Assembly: GCA_965207585.1 (NCBI GenBank)
Contig: CBDBMT010000003.1
Location: 3,038,001 to 3,102,000 of the forward strand
Source: Bin87 sp965207585
GTDB lineage: Bacteria > Chloroflexota > Dehalococcoidia > Lucifugimonadales > UBA3495
DNA length: 64,000 nucleotides
Reading direction: 5' to 3'
Numbering within the stretch: position 1 is the first letter of the stretch; every line of letters begins with the position of its first letter. The notes beneath the pieces were generated by a model. The model was not told the DNA's origin and made no database searches. It saw only the letters and a program-made list of their open reading frames with translations. Shown here in pieces: positions 33,352 to 43,460 of this stretch. Position numbers and translations under genes: made by a program.

Positions 33352-35157
33352 ATGCACAATCTTACCCAGGCATCAATCCCCCTGAGACTCTTCGGCGCCG
33401 TCCTGGCGCTGACCCTGATCGCCGCCGTCGCGGTGACCATTACACTGACCGCCGCGCCGACCCAAGCCCAGAGCGAACTCCCGGGCAATACACCGGCCCT
33501 GTTGAACGTGTACACCAACCCGCAACCCTGCGGGGAGGGGCCCGACACCCTCGCCGCCGCTGACATGTCTGAACCGCACGAGCGGACCACGGGCCACTAC
33601 GCCCTCTTCGACACCTACTGGGAGAAGACCGCCTCAGACCCCGGAGAATCCACTGACACGGATCCGGCCAATACCGGCATCCTCCACACCAACACCTGCC
33701 CGCCTTATGTGTCGCAGACGCTCGAACCTGACCCCGATGCTGAAGAGGGGGAGGACAAAATTACGGTCACCAAATACAGCGAGTCCGGGGTTGACATCGA
33801 TGAACTGATCATCCACGTCACGGACCTGCGCAAGGTGGCGGTGGTCGCCACTGAAGCCGAGGCGACCGCCGGCCAGCTGTCCCTGGAGCGGTACCAGGGC
33901 CTCCGCGAGGCGTTGGGTTTGTTCGGCCCAAACGACGAGAAACTCCCGGTGCCGGCCGGCACCGAGGTCTGGTGGCTGCGCACGGACGACCCCAGCACCG
34001 CCGACGTGGACGAAAGCGCGGTGGACGACCCGGGCACCACCGAGGACGAGACCGCCACGGAGCACAGCAACGGCCTGTCGCTGGGCTTCACGACCTGGCG
34101 TCTGGACGGCCAGGACTGGGCCAGGCGGGACGGCGACGGCAACCTCGTCAACGACACGCCGTTGCGCTACGCCTTCGAGCTGGAACGCGAGCGCGGCATC
34201 CCGCTCTCAGCTGAAGCGCACCTGCTCTCCTACCGCGTTGACCCAGAGGATCGGGACGCCGCGCGTAAAGAAATCTGGAACAGCGCAGCGGTCCACACCA
34301 AGCCGCTGGATATGGAGCCCGGGCAGTTCGAAAGTTTCGAATGGATCTTCACCGACGCCGGCACCTACGAGATCTCGGTCCACCTCATCGGCTGGGTCAA
34401 CCACGTCAAGCCGGCAGATGCTGGCGGGGACTGGAAGGCCATCAGCGCCAAAGTAACCGAGAGCAGCGAGGTCAAGGCGTACACCATCCAGGTAGGCGAC
34501 GAGCTCCTCGAAAATGAGCCGCCGGTCTTCGGCGCCAATCGCGCCGTGACCGAGAACTCCCCGGCCGGCACGCTGGTGGGCGCTCCGATTCCCATCTATG
34601 AGGGAGAAGCGGACACCTTCTACTACAGCCTGTCCGGCGAGGGCCACGAGCAATTCGCGGTGGAGGCCATCGCAGATCCGCACTCCGTCCAGATCAAAGT
34701 CGCCGACGGAGCAGACCTGGACTATGAGACGAAGCCCAGCTACCAACTCACGCTGAGCGTCACCGACAGGATCGACCACGAGAGCAACCACGACCTCTCC
34801 ACCGACGACACCCTGGCGGTCCGGATTGCCCTGGAGGACGAAGAACCCAGCGTGACGCTGAGCGCCACACCAGGTGTCGATCTCGTAGTCGGCCAAAAGT
34901 CCAGGCTCGACGCGACGCTGGACACGAGTGATATACCCAACGGCCAAACTCCACAACTGACGTGGTACTCAAAAGGTGAAAACGAAGCCGACTGGAGCGG
35001 CCCCCTTTCGGTACTGGGCCAAATTTGGCGCCACTCCCACGCCAACATCCATCCGCACTCCCATCCCGGTTCCGAGTCCTTTAAGGCGAAAATGACGTGG
35101 GGCACGGGCAGCGTGTGGTCAAATGTTATCACGCTTACCTGGCGTGAAGCCGAATAA
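33352..35157 (+). CDS. Secreted protein with surface-anchor-M-like and cadherin-like domains
   Basis: This 601-residue protein has a signal peptide (IPLRLFGAVLALTLIAAVAV, cleaved near TQAQS at about residue 40). The region of residues 60-390 contains FTTWRLDGQ and WIFTDAGTYEISVHLIGW, resembling the actinobacterial surface-anchored 'choice-of-anchor M' domain. Residues 395-500 resemble a cadherin-like repeat (NEPPVFGANRAVTENSPAGT, then DLDYETKPSYQLTLSVTD). The C-terminus is Ig-like (PQLTWYSKGENEADW). It is extracellular and probably pairs with the next gene, which starts 12 bases after its stop. Confidence 0.75.
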   Translation: MHNLTQASIPLRLFGAVLALTLIAAVAVTITLTAAPTQAQSELPGNTPALLNVYTNPQPCGEGPDTLAAADMSEPHERTTGHYALFDTYWEKTASDPGESTDTDPANTGILHTNTCPPYVSQTLEPDPDAEEGEDKITVTKYSESGVDIDELIIHVTDLRKVAVVATEAEATAGQLSLERYQGLREALGLFGPNDEKLPVPAGTEVWWLRTDDPSTADVDESAVDDPGTTEDETATEHSNGLSLGFTTWRLDGQDWARRDGDGNLVNDTPLRYAFELERERGIPLSAEAHLLSYRVDPEDRDAARKEIWNSAAVHTKPLDMEPGQFESFEWIFTDAGTYEISVHLIGWVNHVKPADAGGDWKAISAKVTESSEVKAYTIQVGDELLENEPPVFGANRAVTENSPAGTLVGAPIPIYEGEADTFYYSLSGEGHEQFAVEAIADPHSVQIKVADGADLDYETKPSYQLTLSVTDRIDHESNHDLSTDDTLAVRIALEDEEPSVTLSATPGVDLVVGQKSRLDATLDTSDIPNGQTPQLTWYSKGENEADWSGPLSVLGQIWRHSHANIHPHSHPGSESFKAKMTWGTGSVWSNVITLTWREAE

Positions 35158-35169
35158 GGCCGGCCCGCC

Positions 35170-38100
35170 ATGTCTGTCGCCAAAACGCTGATCGTGCTGT
35201 GGCTGGTAGCCGTGGCCGCCATGATGGCGGCCACGGCGCCGGCTCCGGCGGCGGCTGCCTCGCCCGCCCATGGTTCGCTCCATTTCAGTTTGGAGTCTGA
35301 TCCGTCAACTGCTCCAGGCTTTGCATTAGATCCCGCATGGCTCATCAATCTAAAGGTTGTAGACAGCCGCGCCATTAAAACCCCGATCCGGGACGTCAGG
35401 GTTCAGCTGAGTGTGGAACCGCCAGAACTCGCCGTTCCGGGGGGTTGGAGTGCACTCCCGGTAATCTATCAAGGTTCTGATAACACCCCAGATCACGTCG
35501 GCTATCTCGACCCCGAAACGGGGGTTTGGACCATTCCGGTCATGCCGCATGGCGGCAATGCAAGTCTGCGGATTGATGGTAGATCAAGCCTGGACAACAG
35601 TACGGGGCAAGTTGTCGTAGCTCGGCTCTATGCAAAGATAATTTCTTCCAGGCCATCGGAGCACCCGCCTACTCCGGAGAACAACGAGACGGAAGCTCAT
35701 TACGTCCTTGGAACAGCGAGAGAATTTCGCTTTACCGCTGCCAACCCCGGAGTGGCTCTTGAATTCGTGGCAGACGATGCGGGAACGTTTCGTATCAGGG
35801 CATCAAGCTATACCCGGGCGTATCACCCGGAGTTGCCTCGCCCGGGCTCAAGGTACCGTAACACAGCATACGACGTTTCCGTGCAGTACGAATTGACAGA
35901 GGGGCTGGAATTTGCACCCGGGCCGTTACCATCCGATGTCAGGCAGATCAATGATCGCACCAGAGCCTGGGATGTCGGTACTATGTATGAATCTGATAGC
36001 AACCTTAGTCATTTAAACATTCGTAATTTAGATGTGCCGGTAGCCATCTCCGCATTTCCGTCGTTGGAGGCCGTGCCTCTGACAGAGCGCTGTCTGACGG
36101 CGAGGATTACGCGCGTCGTGCCTGCTTTCGAACTGGATGCTACCAAGCGAACGAATGACGTGGCAACTCTGTGCATGGAGGACCCGAAGCGGGTGCTGAG
36201 CACTGGAGAGATTATCCTCTGGTGGCTTCACGACTGCGTGGACGTCACCGAACATCCCTGTAACGACGCCGATGAGTTGTTGCTGCTGGCGAGAGAAGAC
36301 GGCGACAATAACATCACACTGCCGGGACATAGGTACGATCGATATTTCACTCCCGACTCGGTCATCATTAATGTGCGCGACCCCTCTGGTCGCGAATATG
36401 ATACCGACAATGATAGCGTTACTGACGGCACCACCGTGTCGTGGCAGACCGGCCGAAAAGAGTCCCGCAATTTCAATCGCGCTGGCATTAGAGTTTGGTA
36501 CTCCCGGATAGGTTTCAACGCCAACATCGCCGACTGGAGCAACGTGGTCCGCACGGTAAGTGTGAGCGGGCTGCGTGGCACGACAGCCCCAGGTAGAGTC
36601 AAAGTCCGCTTCGACAGCAGTTCGGCAGGGACGTTCTTTAATCCCAACCCCAGGCACGAACGCCCCCCCTTCAATTTGAGCAGGACTACCGCCTCTCAAA
36701 CGGACATGTTTCTGGAGTTTGAGACGCTCGGCACCTACGTGGTTAACTTCCACGCCTTGGCGACCCGTACCGACGCAACCGAGTATCCGGCCATGGGAGA
36801 TTACGTTTTCCACGTGGGCCCGATCACTGAGTTGGCGGTAAGGAACGGTGGTGAGGGCAGCCCGCTGGCGCCGGCAGGACAGATGGCCTACACCATCCAC
36901 GCGTCCAGCAACGGCCCGGACACGGCCCCGGCGGTGGAGGTAACCCTCAGCGGCGTACCGGAGGGCGCGGAGAGCATCGCCAGCGAGGGCAGCTATGAGC
37001 AGGGCGACTGCGGCGCTTCCGGCCTCTGCGATGGGACGTGGACCATTGGCGCGGTGACGACCTCTGATCCACGACCCTTCGACGGCAAGCTGGCCTTCCC
37101 CACGCTGACCCTCATCACCCCGGCCGGCGCCAACACGCCGGACATCACGGCCACCATCGCCAACGTCGTGGACTACGAGAAGTGCATCGACGGCGACGGC
37201 AATGACGTGCCGGTCATCGGAGCGGACGCCGCCGCTCGGAAGGCGGCCTGCGAGGCGACCAGCGGGAACAGCTGGCACAGCACCCCCTACTACGACTACA
37301 TCGATTACAACAACACGGCCGCCATAGCGGCCCGCCCCGGAGCCGGCGGGCCGGTGCCGGGGACGCCGGAGCGCCTGAACGCGCGGACGTATTCCGATCC
37401 GCCCTTCGCCCTCGTCAGCTGGAACCCGGTGGAGCGGGTGAACGGTTGGCCGGTGTCCCGCTACGAGGTGCGCGAGTTCGCGCCGCCCTGCCAGTTGCCA
37501 GCCCCTGACGCGGAGGCCACGGCCACGGTGAGCGGCGAGCTGTACCTGGACACCGATCTGGATGCCGGCGAGGATAAATGCTACGCGGTGCGCGCTGTCA
37601 ACGAGCGCGGCATCCCCGGCTACTGGTCCATGGTCTCGGTCGGCGGTGACCGGGGCGCGACCATGACGCCGCAATCCCTCACCGTAGCGGAGAACGGCGG
37701 CACGGGCCACTACACGGTGGTCCTGGACGCCCAACCCCGGTCTACGGTCACCGTCACCTTCGCCAGCGCGGACACCGACGTGGCCACGGTGCGGTCGGCC
37801 CTCTCCGACAGCCGGCTGCTCTTCGGCCCGGGCAACTGGGACATCCCTCAGAGGGTCACGGTGACCGGGGTGGACGACGACATCGACAACCCCGACGACC
37901 GGCGCAGCACCGTCATCCGGCACTCCCTGAGCGGCGGGGGCTACGATAACGTGCCGGCGCCGTCGGTGGTGGTGACGGTGACCGACGACGACCCCGGCAC
38001 GGGGCCGCAGCAGCGGACGGCGACGGTGTCCAAGAGCAGCCTGACCCTGGCGGAGGAGAGCGGAACGGACACCTACACGGTGTCCTTGAGCCACCCGTCC

Positions 38101-39516
38101 GATGGCCCGGTGGAGCTGAATTTCACCGCCGACGGCCCGGTGACGGTCAGTCCGCCCAGACATACCTTCGCCACCGGCGGCTTGGGCCCCAAGACCATCA
38201 CCGTGACGGCGGTGGACGACGGCGGGGAGGTCAACCCCGGCGGCCAGCGCCCCGCCACCATCAGGCACACCCTGAGCGGCGGAGGCTACGGCGGCGTGCC
38301 GGTTCCCAACGTGTCGGTGGCAGTGCTGGACGGCGACGTTCCCGCCAGGGTCAGCAAGTCGGCGGACTCGCTCACCGTATCCGAGGCCGGGGGCACGGGC
38401 TCCTACACGGTGTCGCTGAACAAGCGGCCCAGGGGCCTGATGACGGTGCGCCTGAGCGTGACCGGCGCCGACCCGGGCGCGGTCCGGGTGACGCCGGGGG
38501 CGCTGACCTTCACCCCGGAGAACTGGCAGATGCCCCAGAGGGTGACGGCGGTGGGGGAGGACGACGAGGCGGTCACCGGCGCGCGCCACGCCACCATCGA
38601 GCACGCGGTGGTGGGCGGCGGCTACGACGGGGTTTCCCTGGGCCCGGTGGCGGTGACCATATCGGACAACGACGTGGCCGAGATATCGCTGTCGGAGGCC
38701 GACCCGAGTCTGAGCCTGTCGGAGGCGGGGCCGCGGTCGACGACCTACCAGGTGTCCCTGTCCAGCCGGCCCACCAGCGAAGTCACGGTGAGCATCAGCA
38801 GCGACGATGAGAGCGTGGTCCGAGTGAGACCCAGCGAGGCGACCTTCGGGCCCAGCGACTGGAACGTGCCCTACGTGATCACGGTGACCGTCCAGGGCGA
38901 CGGGGTTGACAACCCGGACGACCGGCGCGCCGCCACCATCCGGCACGAGGCCAGCGGCGGCGAATTCCAGGGAGTTGCCAAGGAAATCGCGGTTACGGTG
39001 GCAGACGACGACGAAGCGGGCCTGAGGATTGCGGAGTGCATCGGCGGCGCGAACCGGGACAGGTGCAGCAACGATCCCGGCGACGTCCGGTGGCAGGAAC
39101 CCGGCGGGGAGATCACGTGGAGCGTGTCGGAAGACGGAGAGCGTCAGACGACAGGGATGCTGACCCGGCAGTTCTGCATCGCGCTGGGAAGCGCGCCGGC
39201 GGATGGGATATGGCTGGCCGTCGAAAGCAGCAACCCGTCGGTTGCCAGACCGGTGGGAAGCACCACTTTCAGGATCGACAACGGCAACTGGAACAATTGC
39301 GTAGAGCGGTTCTCGGCAGACTCCAGCACCGGGCTCCTGCCTCTCGTGAGGCTGATGATCGGCAGGCCCGCCGGCGATGGCCGGGCGACGGCCGAGGCGC
39401 CCCCGGTGGGCGCTGAGGCCACGATCACCCTTCTTATCAGGCAGGAGCGGGACGGCGACGGCGCCCACTATTCGGAAGGGTTCCGGGCTGAGTACACTCT
39501 GCGCATAGTGGAGTAG
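35170..39516 (+). CDS. Large secreted repeat protein (DUF11-like, FnIII, four Calx-beta-like repeats)
   Basis: This 1,448-residue protein has a signal peptide (TLIVLWLVAVAAMMAA, then AAAASPAHG). A long N-terminal region of beta type is followed by a DUF11-like segment near residues 575-660 (SNGPDTAPAVEVTLSG), a fibronectin III domain (about 735-830, PGTPERLNARTYSDPPFALV) and four Calx-beta-like repeats of about 105 residues (each S-L-T-V-x-E-x-x-G-T-x-x-Y-T-V-x-L to V-T-V-x-D-D-D). The C-terminal part has several Cys and no recognised anchor. It is likely a calcium-binding adhesive surface protein, co-transcribed with the preceding gene. Confidence 0.8.
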   Translation: MSVAKTLIVLWLVAVAAMMAATAPAPAAAASPAHGSLHFSLESDPSTAPGFALDPAWLINLKVVDSRAIKTPIRDVRVQLSVEPPELAVPGGWSALPVIYQGSDNTPDHVGYLDPETGVWTIPVMPHGGNASLRIDGRSSLDNSTGQVVVARLYAKIISSRPSEHPPTPENNETEAHYVLGTAREFRFTAANPGVALEFVADDAGTFRIRASSYTRAYHPELPRPGSRYRNTAYDVSVQYELTEGLEFAPGPLPSDVRQINDRTRAWDVGTMYESDSNLSHLNIRNLDVPVAISAFPSLEAVPLTERCLTARITRVVPAFELDATKRTNDVATLCMEDPKRVLSTGEIILWWLHDCVDVTEHPCNDADELLLLAREDGDNNITLPGHRYDRYFTPDSVIINVRDPSGREYDTDNDSVTDGTTVSWQTGRKESRNFNRAGIRVWYSRIGFNANIADWSNVVRTVSVSGLRGTTAPGRVKVRFDSSSAGTFFNPNPRHERPPFNLSRTTASQTDMFLEFETLGTYVVNFHALATRTDATEYPAMGDYVFHVGPITELAVRNGGEGSPLAPAGQMAYTIHASSNGPDTAPAVEVTLSGVPEGAESIASEGSYEQGDCGASGLCDGTWTIGAVTTSDPRPFDGKLAFPTLTLITPAGANTPDITATIANVVDYEKCIDGDGNDVPVIGADAAARKAACEATSGNSWHSTPYYDYIDYNNTAAIAARPGAGGPVPGTPERLNARTYSDPPFALVSWNPVERVNGWPVSRYEVREFAPPCQLPAPDAEATATVSGELYLDTDLDAGEDKCYAVRAVNERGIPGYWSMVSVGGDRGATMTPQSLTVAENGGTGHYTVVLDAQPRSTVTVTFASADTDVATVRSALSDSRLLFGPGNWDIPQRVTVTGVDDDIDNPDDRRSTVIRHSLSGGGYDNVPAPSVVVTVTDDDPGTGPQQRTATVSKSSLTLAEESGTDTYTVSLSHPSDGPVELNFTADGPVTVSPPRHTFATGGLGPKTITVTAVDDGGEVNPGGQRPATIRHTLSGGGYGGVPVPNVSVAVLDGDVPARVSKSADSLTVSEAGGTGSYTVSLNKRPRGLMTVRLSVTGADPGAVRVTPGALTFTPENWQMPQRVTAVGEDDEAVTGARHATIEHAVVGGGYDGVSLGPVAVTISDNDVAEISLSEADPSLSLSEAGPRSTTYQVSLSSRPTSEVTVSISSDDESVVRVRPSEATFGPSDWNVPYVITVTVQGDGVDNPDDRRAATIRHEASGGEFQGVAKEIAVTVADDDEAGLRIAECIGGANRDRCSNDPGDVRWQEPGGEITWSVSEDGERQTTGMLTRQFCIALGSAPADGIWLAVESSNPSVARPVGSTTFRIDNGNWNNCVERFSADSSTGLLPLVRLMIGRPAGDGRATAEAPPVGAEATITLLIRQERDGDGAHYSEGFRAEYTLRIVE

Positions 39517-39545
39517 GCGGACTGGAGGCTGGCCGGCGACAGTCC

Positions 39546-39588
39546 AGGGGTCCGGGGCGCGCTGGGCGTTCCGGACCCCTGCCGTTTT
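39546..39588 (+). terminator. Rho-independent terminator after the Calx-beta-like gene
   Basis: AGGGGTCCGG at 39546-39555 pairs perfectly with CCGGACCCCT at 39571-39580, followed by GCCGTTTT. The rest of the 428-base gap to 39945 holds only a lone TATAAT at 39685-39690 with no matching -35 box. Confidence 0.75.
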
Positions 39589-39944
39589 CCGAGGGGCGGC
39601 CCACACCCTGAGAGACCAGTGGAAGCGGAGCCGCGCCGGGCGGACGAAGGGGATCTGGGGAGCGAAGGCCCGGCCCGGCGCGGGTATAATGCCCCAACGG
39701 GCAGGCCGCCACCCATCGCAACTCCACGCTGGGCCTATTGAGGTTCGCCGTGACCACCGCCAAAATGACGACCGGGGCGTCGAGGCAGGCCGGCCGTTGA
39801 GCGGTGGTCAATCTTCACCCCTGAGGTCCGCTAAGAGGGGAAACCTGACGGGCTTGCGGGAAGGGGTTCCGCCGCAGGTCCGCAGTTCCAGGCCGGTTGC
39901 CCGCAGTTGCGCCGGCAGTCCCTCTTGGGTAAGGTATCGACAAG

Positions 39945-42680
39945 ATGCCCGACTACCCCCACATATCGGACTACTACGCCAGGCGCCAGGAACTGGTGGA
40001 GTTCGGCGGCTCGGACAACGAGCTGAACATCCGCCCGGCCTTCCAGAACTGCCTGGACGCCTACTGCCGGGAGCACCGGGAAAGGCTGGTGCTCATACCC
40101 GAGCTGAAGACGGCCGGCAACGTGATCCCCGACGGCACGGTGAAGGACACCCTGCGCATGGCCCGGGGCTACTGGGAGGCCAAGGACAGCCACGACGACC
40201 TGGACGCGGAGATTCGGGCCAAGTTCAACCGGGGCTACCCCAAAGACAACATCGTGTTCGAGGACTCGGAAACGGCGGTGCTGGTGCAGAACGGCGACGT
40301 GGCCCTGCGGGTGGATATGTCCCGCCCCGGCGAACTGCACCGGCTGATACGGCGCTTCCTGGACTACGAACTGCCCAGCATCGAGGAGTTCCGCCAGGCC
40401 CAGGCGCAGTTCAAGGCCGACCTGCCGGCGGTGCTGGAGAACCTGCGCCAGTCGGTAGCCCTGGCCGAGGAGGGCAACGCCGACTACCGGGGCAGGGCAG
40501 CGGAGTTCCTGGCCCTGTGCCGCCGGAGCATCGGCCCCGATGTGTCCGAGGCCGACGTGCGGGAGATGCTACTGCAACACATCCTCACCAAGGACATCCT
40601 CCACCGGGTCTTTGACGAGGACCAGTTCCACCGGGAAAACAACGTGGCCGGCCAGTTGGACGAGCTGGAAAGCACCTTCTTCACCGGCAACGTGCGGCGG
40701 GAGGCCATCGACCGGCTGCGGGCCTACTACGGGGCCATCGGGCGGGCCGCCGACGAAATCGCCGATTACGCGGAGAAGCAGCAGTTCCTCAAGGCCGTCT
40801 ACGAGGATTTCTATAAAGCCTACAATCCGGCCGCCGCCGACCGCCTGGGCGTGGTCTATACCCCCAACGAGGTGGTGGACTTCATCATCCGGGGCACGGA
40901 CTGGCTGCTGCGGAAGCACTTCGGCAAGACCCTGTCCGACGAGAATGTCCAGATCCTGGACCCGGCCACCGGCACCGGCACCTTCATCACCAACCTGATC
41001 AACCACCTGCCCCTGGACCGGCTGGAGCGCAAGTATCTGAATGAAGTCCACGCCAACGAGGTGGCGATCCTGCCGTACTACATCGCCAACCTGAACATCG
41101 AGTACACCTACCGGGAGCGGACGGGCAAGTACCTGGAGTTTCCCAACCTGTGCTTCGTGGACACGCTGGACAACATGGACTGGCAGGGCGCGGGGGCCAG
41201 CGGCGGCGCGGTGCAGCGGCAGGGAGCCTTCAACTTGGGCGGCCTGTCGGAAGAGAACTGGATACGGGTGCAGGAGCAGAACGAGAAGCCCATCAGCGTG
41301 ATCATCGGCAACCCGCCTTACAACGCCAACCAGCAGAACGAAAACGACAACAACAAGAACCGGGAGTACCCGGAGATAGACCGGCGGATCAGCGAGACCT
41401 ACGTAGCCGCCAGCACTGCACAGAAGACCAAGCAATACGACATGTACAAGCGGTTCATCCGCTGGGCATCCGATAGGCTGGCGGACGACGGCATCATCGG
41501 GTTCGTGAGCAACAGTGCGTTCTTGGACGCCCGGCAGGACGACGGGTTTCGAAGGGTAGTTGCCGAGGAGTTCAACGAACTTTGGGCCATCGACCTCAAG
41601 GGCAACGCGCGCACCAGTGGAGAGCGCCGACGGCGGGAAGGCGGCAACGTCTTCGACGACAAAATCCGCGTTGGCGTCGCCGTCTATTTCCTGGTCCGTC
41701 GGAAAGGGTTGGACGGATTCAAGGTTTTCTACAACGCAGTTGACGACTATGCCAAAGCCTTCGACAAGGTTGCTTACGTCAAGGACCAAGCCATCCACGA
41801 TTTGCCATTTTCCGGGATCGTTCCCGATGCAAAGGGCAACTGGCTCAACCAGTCCAACAGCGACTTTGAGAAGCTGCTGCCCTTGGCTAACCGGGAAACC
41901 AAGCTGGCGAAGCGAGTTGAGGATGAGCGTGCGGTGTTCGGGCTATATTCACTGGGGATTGCCACCAACCGGGACGAGTGGGTATACGACTTCAACATGG
42001 ACGCTCTTGCGGCGAAAGGAATGTATTTCTCGAAGGTTTACCGTGAAGAGAGGGAACGGTTCGAGAATGAAACGCCAGACCGCAGCGCCTTGGGCGATTG
42101 GGTCAACAGGTCCATCAAATGGACGGCCGAGCTGGAAGACCACCTGGCTAAGGGAGACGCGATCCATTTCTCGGAAATGAACCTGACCCGCGCCATGTAC
42201 CGGCCCTTCGTCGTGAAGCACTGTTACTATGCGCCGATTGTCACACATCGCCGCTACCAGATGCCCCAAATCTTCCCTCACCACCGGAATGGCAGCAACC
42301 CGGCGATCAATTTCTCCGCTCGGCACCAGCCATTCTACGCCCTGGCATCCGGCAAATTGGTTGACCTCCACTTCACCGGCGACAACCAATGCCTCCCCCT
42401 CTACCGCTACACTGCCGATGGCGAGCGGGTCTGCAACATCACCCAGTGGGGTTATCCGGCAGCTCAACGACCACTACCGGCGGGAGTGGGGCGACGCTTT
42501 CGACGAACTGGCCGGGCCGGAGGGCATCACCGCCGAGAACATCTTCGCCTACACCTACGCCGTCCTCCACGACCCGGTGTACCGCCACGACTACAGGGTG
42601 GACCTGCTGCGGGAGTTTCCCCGCCTGCCCTTCTACCACGACTTCCGCCTGTGGCGGGACATGGGGCAGGAGTTGCTTGA
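39945..42680 (+). CDS. Type ISP/IIG restriction-modification enzyme (frameshifted near C-terminus)
   Basis: Residues 1-835 read normally. An N-terminal nuclease-like region has VIPDGTVKDTLRMARGYWEAKD (P-D...E-x-K). The adenine methyltransferase core has VYTPNEVVDFI, motif I DPATGTGTFITNL (about 345) and motif IV NPPYN (about 455). Target recognition follows. After ITQWG (about 42450) the frame is lost at GGGG 42448-42451 and the last 77 residues are out-of-frame, low-complexity and R/P-rich. The proper C-terminus continues in another frame. No helicase domain is seen. It would methylate and cut DNA as one polypeptide. Whether it is active depends on the frameshift being real. Confidence 0.85.
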   Translation: MPDYPHISDYYARRQELVEFGGSDNELNIRPAFQNCLDAYCREHRERLVLIPELKTAGNVIPDGTVKDTLRMARGYWEAKDSHDDLDAEIRAKFNRGYPKDNIVFEDSETAVLVQNGDVALRVDMSRPGELHRLIRRFLDYELPSIEEFRQAQAQFKADLPAVLENLRQSVALAEEGNADYRGRAAEFLALCRRSIGPDVSEADVREMLLQHILTKDILHRVFDEDQFHRENNVAGQLDELESTFFTGNVRREAIDRLRAYYGAIGRAADEIADYAEKQQFLKAVYEDFYKAYNPAAADRLGVVYTPNEVVDFIIRGTDWLLRKHFGKTLSDENVQILDPATGTGTFITNLINHLPLDRLERKYLNEVHANEVAILPYYIANLNIEYTYRERTGKYLEFPNLCFVDTLDNMDWQGAGASGGAVQRQGAFNLGGLSEENWIRVQEQNEKPISVIIGNPPYNANQQNENDNNKNREYPEIDRRISETYVAASTAQKTKQYDMYKRFIRWASDRLADDGIIGFVSNSAFLDARQDDGFRRVVAEEFNELWAIDLKGNARTSGERRRREGGNVFDDKIRVGVAVYFLVRRKGLDGFKVFYNAVDDYAKAFDKVAYVKDQAIHDLPFSGIVPDAKGNWLNQSNSDFEKLLPLANRETKLAKRVEDERAVFGLYSLGIATNRDEWVYDFNMDALAAKGMYFSKVYREERERFENETPDRSALGDWVNRSIKWTAELEDHLAKGDAIHFSEMNLTRAMYRPFVVKHCYYAPIVTHRRYQMPQIFPHHRNGSNPAINFSARHQPFYALASGKLVDLHFTGDNQCLPLYRYTADGERVCNITQWGYPAAQRPLPAGVGRRFRRTGRAGGHHRREHLRLHLRRPPRPGVPPRLQGGPAAGVSPPALLPRLPPVAGHGAGVA

Positions 42681-43149
42681 CCTGCACGTCGGGTTCGAGC
42701 AGGCGGAGCCCTATCCCCTGGAGCGGGTTGACCTGGAGGCGGAACCCAGCCGGGCGGTCCTGCGGGCCGATAAGGAGAAGGGAACCATCATCCTGGACGA
42801 CAAGACCACGCTACGGGGAGTGCCGCTGGAGGCGTGGGAGTACCAACTGGGCAGCCGCTCGGCCCTAGAGTGGGTGCTGGACCAGTACAAGGAACGCAAG
42901 CCCCGGGCCCCCACCATCGCCGAGCGGTTCAACACCTACCGTTTCGTCGACCACAAGGAACGGGTGATAGACCTGCTACGTCGGGTGTGCGCGGTGAGCG
43001 TGAAGACGGTGGAAATCGTGGGGCGGATGGCGTACTGGGACGGGGAGTGCCTAGTGGTGTCAGGAGACCGGGACCGGCGCGAGCGGGCCTACTCCACAGC
43101 CCGTATCACCACCGGACCGCCGGCGGCTACCTCCACGTACAGGCTGTAG
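42452..43149 (+). pseudogene. Out-of-frame C-terminal part of the type ISP enzyme
   Basis: In the frame starting VIRQLNDHYRREWGDAFDEL this stretch continues the enzyme with a type ISP C-terminal specificity region: NIFAYTYAVLHDPVYRHDY, EFPRLPFYHDFRLW, WEYQLGSRSALEWVLDQY and YRFVDHKERVIDLLRRV are typical. Removing one G from the GGGG run at 42448-42451 joins it to the upstream frame. The last 60 bases overlap the convergent protease gene. Confidence 0.78.
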
Positions 43150-43460
43150 CCGTCAAGCAGCGCCATTCCCAGGAGGGGCGTGGTGTCGGCTTCGTCCACA
43201 TCGACAAATCTGGGATGCCCGTCCCACGATGCAGTGACGCCATAGACGTCGAAGAACTCCACGCTACCATTGGCCAGGGTCGCCTGGCCCTCCGATTGAA
43301 ATGGAAGATCCAACTCGACAATCATCCTGGGCGGCAGGGTCAGGAAGCCGTTGAAGCCGGTATCGACGACAGCATCAATTTCCCGGCTTTGCCCCGACGG
43401 ACCTTCCAACGCCAGCCTCACGATGGGTTCGTAGGCGGCGTTCACCACGCCCTGGATCAC
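43089..43460 (-). CDS. Clan AA (retropepsin-like) aspartic protease
   Basis: This 123-residue single-domain protease carries the catalytic AVVDTGFNGFL motif (Asp33-Thr-Gly) and a hydrophobic LLGMALLDGYSL segment equivalent to the second retropepsin motif; it should act as a homodimer. GTG 43460 is chosen, with GAGAGG just upstream; it overlaps the partner's TGA (GTGA), so the two are translationally coupled. Such small bacterial proteins are common beside toxin-antitoxin-like genes, but no substrate is known. Confidence 0.75.
   Translation of the reverse strand: MIQGVVNAAYEPIVRLALEGPSGQSREIDAVVDTGFNGFLTLPPRMIVELDLPFQSEGQATLANGSVEFFDVYGVTASWDGHPRFVDVDEADTTPLLGMALLDGYSLYVEVAAGGPVVIRAVE

Noticed and set aside
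36028..39606. 1,192-codon minus-strand frame opposite the Calx-beta-like gene
   Set aside because: It is a high-GC antisense artefact; the residue pattern mirrors the repeats of the real gene, and there is no domain or ribosome site.
39685..39690. TATAAT before the restriction-modification gene
   Set aside because: No -35 box at a proper distance and it is about 255 bases from the start; too weak to call a promoter.
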